Part shown: piece after piece, positions 12,108-25,119 of the stretch
Numbering within the stretch: the stretch's first letter is position 1
Layout: each line of letters opens with the position of its first letter
Source: Pogonophryne albipinna
Lineage: Eukaryota > Chordata > Actinopteri > Perciformes > Artedidraconidae
Assembly: GCA_028583405.1 (NCBI GenBank)
Contig: JAPTMU010000166.1
Location: forward strand, 279,001 to 343,000
Reading direction: 5' to 3'
DNA: 64,000 nt
Translations under genes and position numbers: made by a program
Notes under the pieces: generated by a model
The model's input: the letters and a program-made list of their open reading frames with translations, nothing else
Databases searched by the model: none
Told to the model about the DNA's origin: nothing

Positions 12108-12951
12108 AGTTCTTCTTCTACCACTGCCTTTAACCGCTTCACGTGGCCTTCGCTAAACTTCCCACGAGATGGAGAAACAAAAGCAAAGAAGTTAATCAGC
12201 GCAGAGATGGACCGAGCTCACACACACGTCCTGAGTTACAGTGAGAGGGAAAGATAACCTCTCATTCTGCAGGGTATGAATAGCTTCTCTCTGCCGCCGC
12301 GGTCTGGGACTTATTATAGCGCCGTGTGTTTATGCACGTGTGTGTTTCACCCCCGTGTCACCCGTTACTGTGCATATGTAAATGCTTAAAGGTCTGTTTA
12401 AATTCCCTAAAAGATTGTTTACCTCACATGCCAGTTTTAATAGTGTAACTTTACATTTTGTTTCTGGCTGCGAGCGCTGTTTGTTCCTGCTCTGTGTTCG
12501 CTGACGGTGAGAGGCGGGAAACGTCTGGAACATAGGATTATTTCTTCCTCTCTGCAGAAACTCAACTTAAAGCTGCTAATCCTGAACTTTAACTCACAGA
12601 AATAGAGTTATATATTAATACCCCAACCGTTTTAAACCCCTCGCATAACAGGTTTAGTTAAAATCCAAAACAGACATTGGCGAAAACCAATTTGTACAAT
12701 TTTGGACCAAAATATTGCATCGACTCGATCCTAAAGTAGAGTTTTGAGATACTTCATGCCATTTCAGAGGGAAATATCGTACTTTCTACTCCACTTTTTG
12801 GCACATGTGTATTTACTTTTATTATGAATACCATGATGTGTTCGTATACTTATATACTCAGTAGTACACAAAGTACACACATGGCGTCAAACAGACAAAT
12901 TACAACATTAAAAAGAACAATATTTTGTAATAATTATTATTTTGGTCTCCC
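12108..12951. other. Mostly unique sequence
   Basis: No exon recognised. Near 12735-12800 phrases such as TACTTTCTACTCCACT hint at an old ACTTAAGTA-family fragment. Confidence 0.4.
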
Positions 12952-14917
<1,966 letters not shown>

Positions 14918-14940
14918 CCCCCCCCCCCCCCCCCCCCCCC
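14918..14940. repeat. Poly-C tract
   Basis: About 22 consecutive C. Confidence 0.95.
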
Positions 14941-15299
14941 GCCTCATGGGAGCAGAAATGATGACGATACTGTGCAGCACGCCTAGTTTATAAAACCCAA
15001 ACTGGGAGTTAGAGGACGAGAGGGATTCATAAAGTCATAACAAATGGTGATTAAAAACTAAGAAGTTGTGAAAGTAAAGGATGAAACTTAAGTGCATTTA
15101 CTTAAGTTTTGTACTTAAGTATTATTTTGACATTTACTTGAGTATTTACATGTTTTACATAAACTTCTACTGCCCTACATTTACTGTTTTTAACACTCAT
15201 ATTAACTTAACATCAATCACACTTTAAAAGCCAGTCTGAACAGATTTCTGAACATAAAGACACATTACATGCTCATGATGTTATGATGAACGACTAAGC
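14941..15299. repeat. ACTTAAGTA-family fragment
   Basis: About 15085-15180 holds TTTACTTAAGTTTTGTACTT and TTTACTTGAGTATTTACATG, phrases of the same dispersed family as at 24.0-24.5 kb. The remainder is unassigned. Confidence 0.5.
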
Positions 15300-18200
15300 A
15301 GGGTGAGTTGCCCTAATGTGGGACAGTCTGGGACACTCCCTAATGGGGGACAGTCTGGGACACTCCCTAATGGGGGACAGTCTGGAACACTTCATAATGT
15401 GGGACAGTCTGGGACACTCCCTAATGGGGGACAGTCTGGGACACTCCGTAATGTGGGACAGTCTGGGACACTCCCTAATGGGGGACAGTCTGGGACACTC
15501 CCTAATGGGGGACAGTCTGGGACACTCCGTAATGTGGGACAGTCTGGGACACTCCCTAATGGGGGACAGTCTAGGACACTCCCTAATGTGGGACAGTCTG
15601 GGACACTCCCTAATGGGGGACAGTCTGGGACACTCCCTAATGGGACAGTCTGGGACACTCCCTAGTGGGACAGTCTGGGACACACAGTCTGGGACAGTCC
15701 CTAATGTGGGACAGTCTGGGACACACAGTCTGGGACAGTCCCTAATGTGGGACAGTCTGGGACACACAGTCTGGGACAGTCCCTAATGTGGGACAGTCTG
15801 GGACAGTCCCTAATGTGGGACAGTCTGGGACACTCCCTAATGGGGGACAGTCTGGGACACTCCCTAATGTGGGACAGTCTGGGACACTCCGTAATGTGGG
15901 ACAGTCTGGGACACTCCGTAATGTGGGACAGTCTGGGACACTCCCTAATGGGGGACAGTCTGGGACACTCCCTAATGTGGGACAGTCTGGGACACTCCCT
16001 AATGGGGGACAGTCTGGGACACTCCCTAATGGGACAGTCTGGGACACTCCCTAGTGGGACAGTCTGGGACACACAGTCTGGGACAGTCCCTAATGTGGGA
16101 CAGTCTGGGACACACAGTCTGGGACAGTCCCTAATGTGGGACAGTCTGGGACACACAGTCTGGGACAGTCCCTAATGTGGGACAGTCTGGGACACTCCCT
16201 AATGGGGGACAGTCTGGGACACTCCCTAATGGGGGACAGTCTGGGACACTCCCTAATGGGACAGTCTGGGACACTCCCTAGTGGGACAGTCTGGGACACA
16301 CAGTCTGGGACAGTCCCTAATGTGGGACAGTCTGGGACAGTCCCTAATGTGGGACAGTCTGGGACACTCCCTAATGGGGGACAGTCTGGGACACTCCCTA
16401 ATGGGGGACAGTCTGGGACAGTCCCTAATGTGGGACAGTCTGGGACACACAGTCTGGGACAGTCCCTAATGTGGGACAGTCTGGGACACTCCCTAATGTG
16501 GGACAGTCTGGGACACTCCCTAATGGGGGACAGTCTGGGATAGTCCCTAATGTGGGACAGTCTGGGACACACAGTCTGGGACAGTCCCTAATGTGGGACA
16601 GTCTGGGACAGTCCCTAATGTGGGACAGTCTGGGACACTCCCTAATGGGGGACAGTCTGGGACACTCCCTAATGGGGGACAGTCTGGGACAGTCCCTAAT
16701 GTGGGACAGTCTGGGACACTCCCTAATGGGGGACAGTCTGGGACACTCCCTAATGTGGGACAGTCTGGGACACTCCCTAATGTGGGACAGTCTGGGACAC
16801 TCCCTAATGTGGGACAGTCTGGGACACTCCCTAATGGGACAGTCTGGGACACTCCCTAATGGGACAGTCTGGGACACTCCCTAATGTGGGACAGTCTGGG
16901 ACACTCCCTAATGTGGGACAGTCTGGAACACTTCCTAATGTGGGACAGTCTGGGACACTCCCTAATGTGAGACAGTCTGGGACACTCCCTAATGGGGGAC
17001 AGTCTGGGACACTCCCTAATGGGGGACAGTCTGGGACACACAGTCTGGGACACTCCCTAATGGGGGACAGTCTGGGACACTCCCTAATGGGGGACAGTCT
17101 GGGACACTCCCTAATGGGGGACAGTCTGGGACACTCCCTAATGTGGGACAGTCTGGGACACACAGTCTGGGACACTCCCTAATGGGGGACAGTCTGGGAC
17201 ACACAGTCTGGGACACTCCCTAATGTGGGACAGTCTGGGACACTCCCTAATGGGGGACAGTCTGGGACACTCCCTAATGTGGGACAGTCTGGGACACTCC
17301 CTAATGGGGGACAGTCTGGGACACTCCCTAATGTGGGACAGTCTGGGACACTCCCTAATGGGGGACAGTCTGGGACACACAGTCTGGGACACTCCCTAAT
17401 GTGGGACAGTCTGGGACACTCCCTAATGGGGGACAGTCTGGGACAGTCCCTAATGTGGGACAGTCTGGGACACTCCCTAATGGGCGACAGTCTGGGACAC
17501 TCCCTAATGTGGGACAGTCTGGGACACTCCCTAATGTGGGACAGTCTGGGACACTCCCTAATGGGTGACAGTCTGGGACACACAGTCTGGGACACTCCCT
17601 AATGTGGGACAGTCTGGGACAGTCCCTAATGGGGGACAGTCTGGGACAGTCCCTAATGGGGGACAGTCTGGGACACTCCCTAATGTGGGACAGTCTGGGA
17701 CAGTCCCTAATGTGGGACAGTCTGGGACACTTCCTAAAGTGGGACAGTCTGGGACACTCCCTAATGGGACAGTCTGGGACACTCCCTAATGTGGGACAGT
17801 CTGGGACACTCCCTAATGGGACAGTCTGGGACACTCCCTAATGTGGGACAGTCTGGGACACTCCCTAATGTGGGACAGTCTTGGACACTCCCTAATGTGA
17901 GACAGTCTTGGACAATCCCTAAAGTGGGACAGTCTGGGACAATCCCTAAAGTGGGACAGCCTGGGACACTCCCTAATGTGGGACAGTCTGGGACACTCTC
18001 TAATGTGGGACAGTCTGGGACACTCCCTAATGTGGGACAGTCTGGGACACTCCCTAATGGGACAGTCTGGGACAATCCCTAATGTGGGACAGTCTGGGAC
18101 ACTCCCTAATGTGGGACAGTCTGGGACACTCCCTAATGTGGGACAGTCTGGGACACACAGTCTGGGACACTCCCTAATGTGGGACAGTCTGGGACACTCC

Positions 18201-18899
18201 CTAATGTGGGACAGTCTGGGACACTCCCTAATGTGGGACAGTCTGGGACACTCCCTAATGTGAGACAGTCTTGGACAATCCCTAAAGTGGGACAGTCTGG
18301 GACAATCCCTAATGTGGGACAGTCTGGAACACTCCCTAATGTGGGACAGTCTGGGACACTCCCTAATGTGAGACAGTCTTGGACAATCCCTAAAGTGGGA
18401 CAGTCTGGGACAATCCCTAATGTGGGACAGTCTGGGACAATCCCTAATGTGGGACAGTCTGGGACACTCCCTAATGTGAGACAGTCTGGGACAATCCCTA
18501 AAGTGGGACAGTCTGGGACAATCCCTAATGTGGGACAGTCTGGGACACTCCCTAATGTGGGACAGTCTGGGACACTCCCTAATGTGGGACAGTCTGGGAC
18601 ACTCCCTAATGTGAGACAGTCTTAGACAATCCCTAAAGTGGGACAGTCTGGGACAATCCCTAATGTGGGACAGTCTGGGACACTCCCTAATGGGACAGTC
18701 TGGGACACTCCCTAACGTGGGACACCTAAGCTCCAGACGGTGTTGGTCTTCCTCAAACAAATGAGTGAATGAAACTATGGGTTAACACAAGCTGTGATGT
18801 CATTTAATCAAAATCACATGACTTCTCAAATGTCCAATCACAGATGAGGGTGGTGGAGCAACCTTCAAACAAGTGTCCCACATTCGGGCAACTCACCCT
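15300..18899. mobile_element. Candidate non-autonomous element with TIRs and an internal 27-bp array
   Basis: Left end AGGGTGAGTTGCCC then TAATGTGGGAC (15300-15324). The right end, read on the minus strand, is AGGGTGAGTTGCCC then GAATGTGGGAC (18875-18899), 24 of 25 identical. The inverted ends bracket the 27-bp array plus about 150 bp of non-repeat sequence (18729-18874). The inner part of the left terminal repeat itself resembles the start of the 27-bp unit. No convincing target duplication is visible. No transposase. Confidence 0.6.
15314..18728 (+). repeat. 27-bp minisatellite, about 125 units
   Basis: The unit is GGGACACTCCCTAATGTG followed by GGACAGTCT. Variants have TGTGGG, TGGGGG or TGGG, an alternate GACAGTCCC, and inserted CACACAGTCTGGGA blocks. 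Variant types segregate: CACACAGTC blocks at 15.6-17.6 kb and AATCCCTAAAGTG from 17.9 kb on. Because 27 is a multiple of three, all phases give long artefactual frames. Confidence 0.97.
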
Positions 18900-19664
18900 A
18901 CTTTAGTGTTAATAAAGCCTTCTACCAATACGTGCAATCAACCATGAAGAAACAAAGTACTGCTAATCATATACAGTATTCTAAACAGTCAGAATGATAA
19001 TCCATGTATTTGTATGTGATAAAAACCTAATAATAATCTTAACAGAGTATTTTGAAGTCATAGTATTCCTACTTTTCCCTCCGTAAAGGATCTGAGTTTA
19101 ACTTTTGATACTTGAAGTACATTTTCTCGACAGTACTCCTTCTGTATTTCCACTTAAGTAACATTTTCTAATTGGGAATGTACTTGTAAGGGAGTATTTT
19201 AAAGTCATAGTATTCCTACTTTTACTTTGTCTCCGAGTACTTCTACATAGTATCTATCTCTTCTTCCAGCATCGTGTGTGGGTGACTGAAACACTGATTT
19301 CTAGGTTGGAGCCAGTTCTGTTTTTGTTCGACTCTCTTTGTTTCCCAGAGTTGAGACTCTCGCCAAGTCTCACACAGAATCTGGGTTGCCTCGGAGGATC
19401 GAGTGTCTCGGGGTGCAGAAATGAACCATTATGGCTGTAATTGAGGAGAGCGTCTGGTAGAGAGGGGGGAGGAGCGTCCCGCTGGAGATGGATTGGTTTC
19501 CAGGGGCAGCGAGTTCACGAACATCCACGACAATATCTAGACCTCCACCTTCGGTCCTGGAGCTCCTTCAGCTTCGTATATAAACGGCACCACGACTACT
19601 TCCTTTCTCTATTTGATCCCTTTTATCCCTTTCAGGAAAAAGGGTTTTAAAACTGATCGTAGAT
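18900..19664. repeat. Complex sequence with ACTTAAGTA-family fragments
   Basis: About 19040-19250 contains GTATTTTGAAGTCATAGTATTCC and AGTATTTTAAAGTCATAGTA, a near direct duplication about 150 bp apart, plus CCACTTAAGTAACATTTTC. The rest is unassigned. Confidence 0.45.
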
Positions 19665-19909
19665 GGGAATAGAGCGGTGCAGGAATGAGTCCTCCAAAGG
19701 ACAAAAGGAGTTAGCATTTTAGCACTTCCTGATCCTTCGTCTGGAGGTTTTTCTGAATGTGTTATTAGTTGTTATCCTAAAATAAGGTCTGTGGTTAACT
19801 CAAGCGGAAGAGATTTTAACGTTTTGTTCTACGACATAAAATACGTACGTAAAAGAAATTAGAAACGGAGGTTGCTAACAAGTGAGACGACTAAACGTCA
19901 TCACGCCCA
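19665..19909 (+). repeat. Flank of the 72-bp-array carrier element (copy B)
   Basis: Begins ATAGAGCGGTGCAGGAATGAG and ends TGAGACGACTAAACGTCATC just before the array. The same start is seen at 47577 and, inverted, at 23034-23060. The same end is seen near 47780 and, inverted, near 22865. Confidence 0.75.
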
Positions 19910-21522
19910 ACATTAGCCTCCTTTAGCTTAGCGGTGGTGACGTGAAGTCATGTGACCGTGCTGTAGTTCCTTTATAGTCCAACATTAGCCACCTTTAGCT
20001 TAGCGGACGTGAAGTCATGTGACCGTGCTGTAGTTCCTTTATAGTCCAACATTAGCCACCTTTAGCTTAGCGGACGTGAAGTCATGTGACCATGCTGTAG
20101 TTCCTTTATAGCCCAACATTAGCCACCTTTAGCTTAGCGGTGGTGACGTGAAGTCATGTGACCGTGCTGTAGTTCCTTTATAGCCCAACATTAGCCACCT
20201 TTAGCTTAGCGGACGTGAAGTCATGTGACCGTGCTAGAGTTCCTTTATAGCCCAACATTAGCCACCTTTAGCTTAGCGGTGGTGACGTGAAGTCATGTGA
20301 CCGTGCTGTAGTTCTTTTATAGCCCAACATTAGCCACCTTTAGCTTAGCGGTGGTGAGGTGAAGTCATGTGACCGTGCTGTAGTTCCTTTATAGTCCAAC
20401 ATTAGCCACCTTTAGCTTAGCGGACGTGAAGTCATGTGACCGTGCTGTAGTTCTTTTATAGCCCAACATTAGCCTCCTTTAGCTTAGCTGTGGTGAGGTG
20501 AAGTCATGTGACCGTGCTGTAGTTCCTTTATAGCCCAACATTAGCCACCTTTAGCTTAGCGGACGTGAAGTCATGTGACCGTGCTGTAGTTCCTTTATAG
20601 CCCAACATTAGCCACCTTTAGCTTATTGGTGGTGACGTGAAGTCATGTGACCGTGCTGTAGTTCTTTTATAGCCCAACATTAGCCTCCTTTAGCTTAGCT
20701 GTGGTGAGGTGAAGTCATGTGACCGTGCTGTAGTTCCTTTATAGCCCAACATTAGCCACCTTTAGCTTAGCGGACGTGAAGTCATGTGACCGTGCTGTAG
20801 TTCTTTTATAGCCCAACATTAGCCACCTTTAGCTTATTGGTGGTGACGTGAAGTCATGTGACCGTGCTGTAGTTCCTTTATAGTCCAACATTAGCCACCT
20901 TTAGCTTAGCGGACGTGAAGTCATGTGACCGTGCTGTAGTTCCTTTATAGCCCAACATTAGCCACCTTTGGCTTAGCGGACGTGAAGTCATGTGACCGTG
21001 CTGTAGTTCCTTTATAGCCCAACATTAGCCACCTTTAGCTTAGCGGTGGTGACGTGAAGTCATGTGACCGTGCTGTAGTTCCTTTATAGCCCAACATTAG
21101 CCACCTTTAGCTTAGCGGACGTGAAGTCATGTGACCGTGCTGTAGTTCTTTTATAGCCCAACATTAGCCACCTTTAGCTTAGCGGTGGTGACGTGAAGTC
21201 ATGTGACCGTGCTGTAGTTCCTTTATAGCCCAACATTAGCCACCTTTAGCTTAGCGGTGGTGACGTGAAGTCATGTGACCGTGCTGTAGTTCCTTTATAG
21301 CCCAACATTATCCACCTTTAGCTTATTGGTGGTGACGTGAAGTCATGTGACCGTGCTGTAGTTCCATTATAGCCCAACATTAGCCGCCTTTAGCTTAGCG
21401 GTGGTGAGGTGAAGTCAGCTTCCTTTAGCTTAGCGGTGGTGAGGTGAAGTCATGTGACCGTGCTCTAGTTCCTTTATAGCCCAACATTAGCCACCTTTAG
21501 CTTAGCGGACGTGAAGTCATGT
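19910..21522 (+). repeat. 72/67-bp minisatellite array B, about 23 copies
   Basis: Same unit as array A, but many monomers lack TGGTG (AGCGGACGTGAAG), making them 67 bp. Long and short monomers are interspersed. A three-monomer block of 72+67+72 = 211 bp recurs around 20450 and 20661. Confidence 0.96.
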
Positions 21523-22351
21523 AAAAAGCGTGATGATACCGTATAATACAAATATTTAACTCAATTAGAGAGATAGCTATTCTGCTTACTTTTACATTTT
21601 GCTAATAATACTTATGTACTTCTACTTAAGTGGCATATTCGATGCAGTACTTTTACCCGTATCGGAGTATTTTAAGGCCATAGTAGTTCTACTTTTACTT
21701 CAGTAAAGCATCTTCCACTACTGGTTCACATTCAGTTCCAATGCCATCCTTCAACATCTTGATTTGCAGACCTGAATCTTTCTTCAACTCAGTAATAAAT
21801 GACACATCAACGTCTCTGATCGTTTGTTAGTGTTTTTAATGCCACTGTACCGGCTCCAGTGGTAAATATGTATATTCTGAGCGTGTGAAAAAGACCCACC
21901 AACCGAAGCATATGGCTCCACCATGTGTTACTTAATGAGAGATTTACTCACACAGACCGCTGAATGTGGGCTCGTTTAAGGAGGCAGAGCAGTGTTTGTG
22001 TGTGTTGAATGCAACTCGACTGCATAATAGAGGGGGGTTTGATCCCTGTGTAACCGCTCGCTGTAACCTTTTATATTCGTGGTGATGACTTCTGCAAAAA
22101 GAGAGCTGAGGACAGAAAATAATGTTGTTCAACTTTTGTCCTCGTTTGACTGTTTCAAGGCATAAAGTGTAAATCCTACGTTATTAACTTTATTCCAACT
22201 TCTAACCGCTCTTCTTTTTGGCATTTATGGTCAATAGACCCTTTTTTATAGTAAATTAAATAGGCCTGTTAATGCTTTTTGGGGTTTTCCCGTTAGTGTG
22301 TTATTTAGGTTTCTGTGCATGTAAATGGTCTGCAAAGGCTAAAATCCCTGT
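21523..22351. other. Spacer between inverted 72-bp arrays
   Basis: About 21590-21725 is an ACTTAAGTA-family fragment (ACTTCTACTTAAGTGGCAT). At 22313-22350 lies the shared motif GTGCATGTAAATGGTCTGC then AAAGGCTAAAATCCCTGTG, directly abutting array C. The rest has no supported feature. Confidence 0.55.
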
Positions 22352-22862
22352 GTTGGGCTATAAAGGAACTACAGCACGGTCACATGACTTCACGTCACCA
22401 CCGCTAAGCTAAAGGCGGCTAATGTTGGGCTATAAAGGAACTACAGCACGGTCACATGACTTCACGTCACCACCGCTAAGCTAAAGGCGGCTCATGTTGG
22501 GCTATAAAGGAACTACAGCACGGTCACATGACTTCACGTCACCACCGCTAAGCTAAAGGCGGCTCATGTTGGGCTATAAAGGAACTACAGCACGGTCACA
22601 TGACTTCACTTCACCACCGCTAAGCTAAAGGTGGCTAATGTTGGGCTATAAAGGAACTACAGCACGGTCACATGACTTCACGTCACCACCGCTAAGCTAA
22701 AGGTGGCTAATGTTGGGCTATAAAGGAACTACAGCACGGTCACATGACTTCACGTCACCACCGCTAAGCTAAAGGTGGCTAAAGTTGGGCTATAAAGGAA
22801 CTACAGCACGGTCACATGACTTCACGTCACCACCGCTAAGCTAAAGGTGGCTAAAGTTGGGC
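22352..22862 (-). repeat. 72-bp minisatellite array C, about 7 copies, inverted
   Basis: Reverse complement of the 72-bp unit (GGCTATAAAGGAACTACAGC ... CACCGCTAAGCTAAAGG). The inverted orientation relative to array B suggests a foldback element or two opposed insertions. Confidence 0.96.
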
Positions 22863-23062
22863 TTGATGGCGTTTAGTCGTCTCATTTAGCAACCTCCGTT
22901 TTTAAATTCATCTGTGGGATATTTACTGACTGACGAATTTAATGTCGTAGGACCACAGATCTCCTTTCAAGCTTACAACCAAAAACCCATTCTGAAAACC
23001 ATTGACTGAAATGTTAACTCATTCCTGGGTTTTAGGACTCATTCCTGCACCGCTCTATATGG
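22863..23062 (-). repeat. Flank of the 72-bp-array carrier element (copy C, inverted)
   Basis: Read on the minus strand it begins ATAGAGCGGTGCAGGAATGAG and ends GAGACGACTAAACGCCATC at the array edge, matching copies B and D. Confidence 0.75.
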
Positions 23063-24030
23063 AAGTCAACACACATTCCTAAAAAAAAAGAAACTAAAAA
23101 GGTGTTTCTTGTGTTTCATCGTGTATCCACATTGAATGCTGGTTCCCCCCCCCCCCCAGGTTACAGTTTCATGTTGTGCATAGTACTCTCCTGACCGCAC
23201 GCCCCCCCCCCCCCTGGGCCGTGTGCAGTAATTGGCCACACAGCGCCCAGATCTCTTTGTTTCTGCAGAGTCTTGCGGTAGACATGCACAAGCTGCAGGC
23301 CTCGTAAATCTGTGGCACTCGGATGTCAGGAATCTCCTCCACAATGACTTCACTCCCGCCCAAATCCCCGCCGTACTCCCAAACAGAGCCAATAACTTTA
23401 TTTCATGATTTTTATGTGCTATGTGTATCGCTGTGTGACAGAGACGTTTCTGTTTCCTCACACAGAAAACCCCAATTTAGTATTTTGATGGTGCGCAGGC
23501 TGTGATTATGCGTCTGTTTGCTGCTTTTCTACTGTTTGGCTTGGACTCGCTTCACTGGCTCTGCTGCTTCAGTTGTGGGTTTCCACGCCGGGTCAAATCT
23601 GGTTCAGTAAATAAATAGTCTTAACTTTACGGCCTGTGATGAGATAATGCGCCGATTCAAACGCCTGCACGTGAATTTAAGTATATAATCCAGAGCAAAC
23701 TCTAGCCTTTAATGCACGAGATTTAAGAGCTGAAATCCTCACATCCGGGATCAAACTGGATATTTTGATTTATGCATTACATAACCTCCACTGGATTATA
23801 TACATTTAAACAAAGTCGAATCATGCACACATCGTGAAGAACAGAAGGTTTTGCAGATCTCACTTTTTATACATCCGCTTATATATATTTGTTTTTGCCT
23901 TGCAGCTGTTATACGTGTTATAACTGCAAAGATTAGAAACATCATCTTTCCTCTGATCACTGTTTCACTTCCATAACATGTACGGACAGGTCAGTAAACG
24001 CATCTTAACTCAGTAATACCATTTAGTAGC
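23063..24030. other. Upstream DNA, no supported gene
   Basis: Poly-C runs at about 23145-23158 and 23202-23215. A 64-residue minus-strand frame at 23169-23363 has no recognisable domain. Otherwise complex sequence. Confidence 0.45.
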
Positions 24031-24035
24031 AGATT

Positions 24036-24462
24036 GGCAGTGGTGTAAAGTACATTTACTCAAGTACTGTACTTAAGTACAATTTAGAGGTATTGAGAAT
24101 TTTAATTTTATGCTACTCTGTACTTCTACTCCACTACAGTTCAGAGGTACATGGTGTACTTGTACTCCACTACATGTATTTAATACCTTTAGTTACTTCA
24201 CAGATGTGGATGAATGATGTGAAATATAATCAAGTGTTAAATCAGACTTTAGTTCCACCTGGAGTAAATCCACCAGCTACCCTGCAGTCTACAAAGTCAT
24301 TCAAACTAGCTGAGTACTTCTACTTTTCATCAAGTACACGATCTGAGCACTTCTACTTTTACTCAAGTAGCCTACAAGACCTGAGTACTTCTACTTTTAC
24401 TCATGTACAATACCTGAGTACTTCTACTTTTACTCAAGTACAATACCTGAGTACTTCGACCC
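24036..24462 (+). mobile_element. Dispersed ACTTAAGTA-family element, compact copy
   Basis: Starts GGCAGTGGTGTAAAGTACAT with TCAAGTACTGTACTTAAGTA, contains ACTTCTACTCCACTACA and GGAGTAAATCCACCAGCTACC, and ends in about four units of CTGAGTACTTCTACTTTTAC. The body matches, inverted, 40660-41010, where the end units are expanded to a 33-bp array. I recognise this as a frequent fish repeat but cannot name the superfamily. Confidence 0.7.
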
Positions 24463-24751
24463 CTTCTCTCTAAATATGAATTTGAAAGTCACATGCCTTC
24501 TGAATAAATGCGCGTAAAAATGAAATGCCGCCTTTTTGCAGAAGTCGTTGGAAAGAGGAGAGCGATATATTAAAAAAAAGTCCTTCCGAGCAGAGCCGAG
24601 GGGAGGGAGATAAAGTTTTTTCCCTGAAAGTTTCTGCAAGCTTTCACTTTCTAGGCGGGGTTTCAGCAGCATGGAGTGAGAAACGGAGAGCGATGCAGCA
24701 GCAGCAGCAGCTTCCATCCAATAATAAGCTCTCACATTTCCACAAATAACC
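24463..24751 (+). promoter_or_regulatory. nfix: Probable nfix 5' UTR and proximal promoter
   Basis: Repeat-poor sequence directly before the nfix start codon, with Cys- and Gln-codon-rich stretches and several short upstream ATGs, including the two-codon ATGGAGTGA at 24671 and the 19-codon frame at 24693-24749. No clear TATA box. The transcription start cannot be placed from sequence alone. Confidence 0.5.
24693..24749 (+). CDS. Upstream open reading frame in nfix leader
   Basis: ATG, five CAG codons, then CTT CCA TCC and further codons to TAA; the peptide begins MQQQQQLPSNNK. The stop codon ends 2 nt before the nfix ATG, a spacing that could affect initiation there. The frame is open further upstream to 24525, so this ATG is only one possible start. 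Translation is inferred, not shown. Confidence 0.35.
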   Translation: MQQQQQLPSNNKLSHFHK

Positions 24752-24778
24752 ATGTACTCCCCGTACTGCCTGACACAG
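24752..24778 (+). CDS. nfix: Nuclear factor I X, coding exon 1 (partial gene)
   Basis: ATG followed by codons for MYSPYCLTQ, ending in CAG with a GTAAAC splice donor at 24779. NFI proteins are dimeric CCAAT/TTGGC-binding transcription factors; their first exon encodes only these few residues, and the DNA-binding MH1-like domain begins in exon 2 (DEFHPFIEAL...). Tyr-Cys at positions 5-6 matches NFIX; NFIA has Leu-Cys, NFIB starts MMYSPIC, and NFIC carries an extra Ser. Phase-0 junction after nine codons fits the family. No exon 2 is present, so the gene continues beyond 64000. The main uncertainty is the short match length, offset by the exact splice context and plausible leader. Confidence 0.82.
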
Positions 24779-25119
24779 GTAAACTCTTCTTTCCTTGTTG
24801 GGGGGCAGCTTGTATGGTGGGGGGGTTTATTCGCGTTTTGCTGCCTGTGTGTTTCTGCATGTTTCGCTGCTGCGTCTTTTCTCCAACTTCTCCTCCGAGC
24901 GTCTCTGCAACTTTTCCGGTGCGCACATGGGGTTTTTTTGGAGAGAAAATGGCGCTTCTCCCGAAATGTATTTCATATAAAAAAGGAGGAAGGGGGGGCG
25001 GTGTGGGAGGAAGAGGAGGGGGGAGACAGAATGTGCAGCGGAGGTTTTGGGAAAGTTCGGCCGGGCTGCAGGAGTGTTTTCCCGGGGAGAGGAGCCGCCT
25101 TCAGAGGCTTCATGTGGAG

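Noticed and set aside
23066..23461. 131- and 64-residue overlapping minus-strand frames upstream of nfix
   Set aside because: They cross poly-C/poly-G runs, and neither frame shows a recognisable motif.
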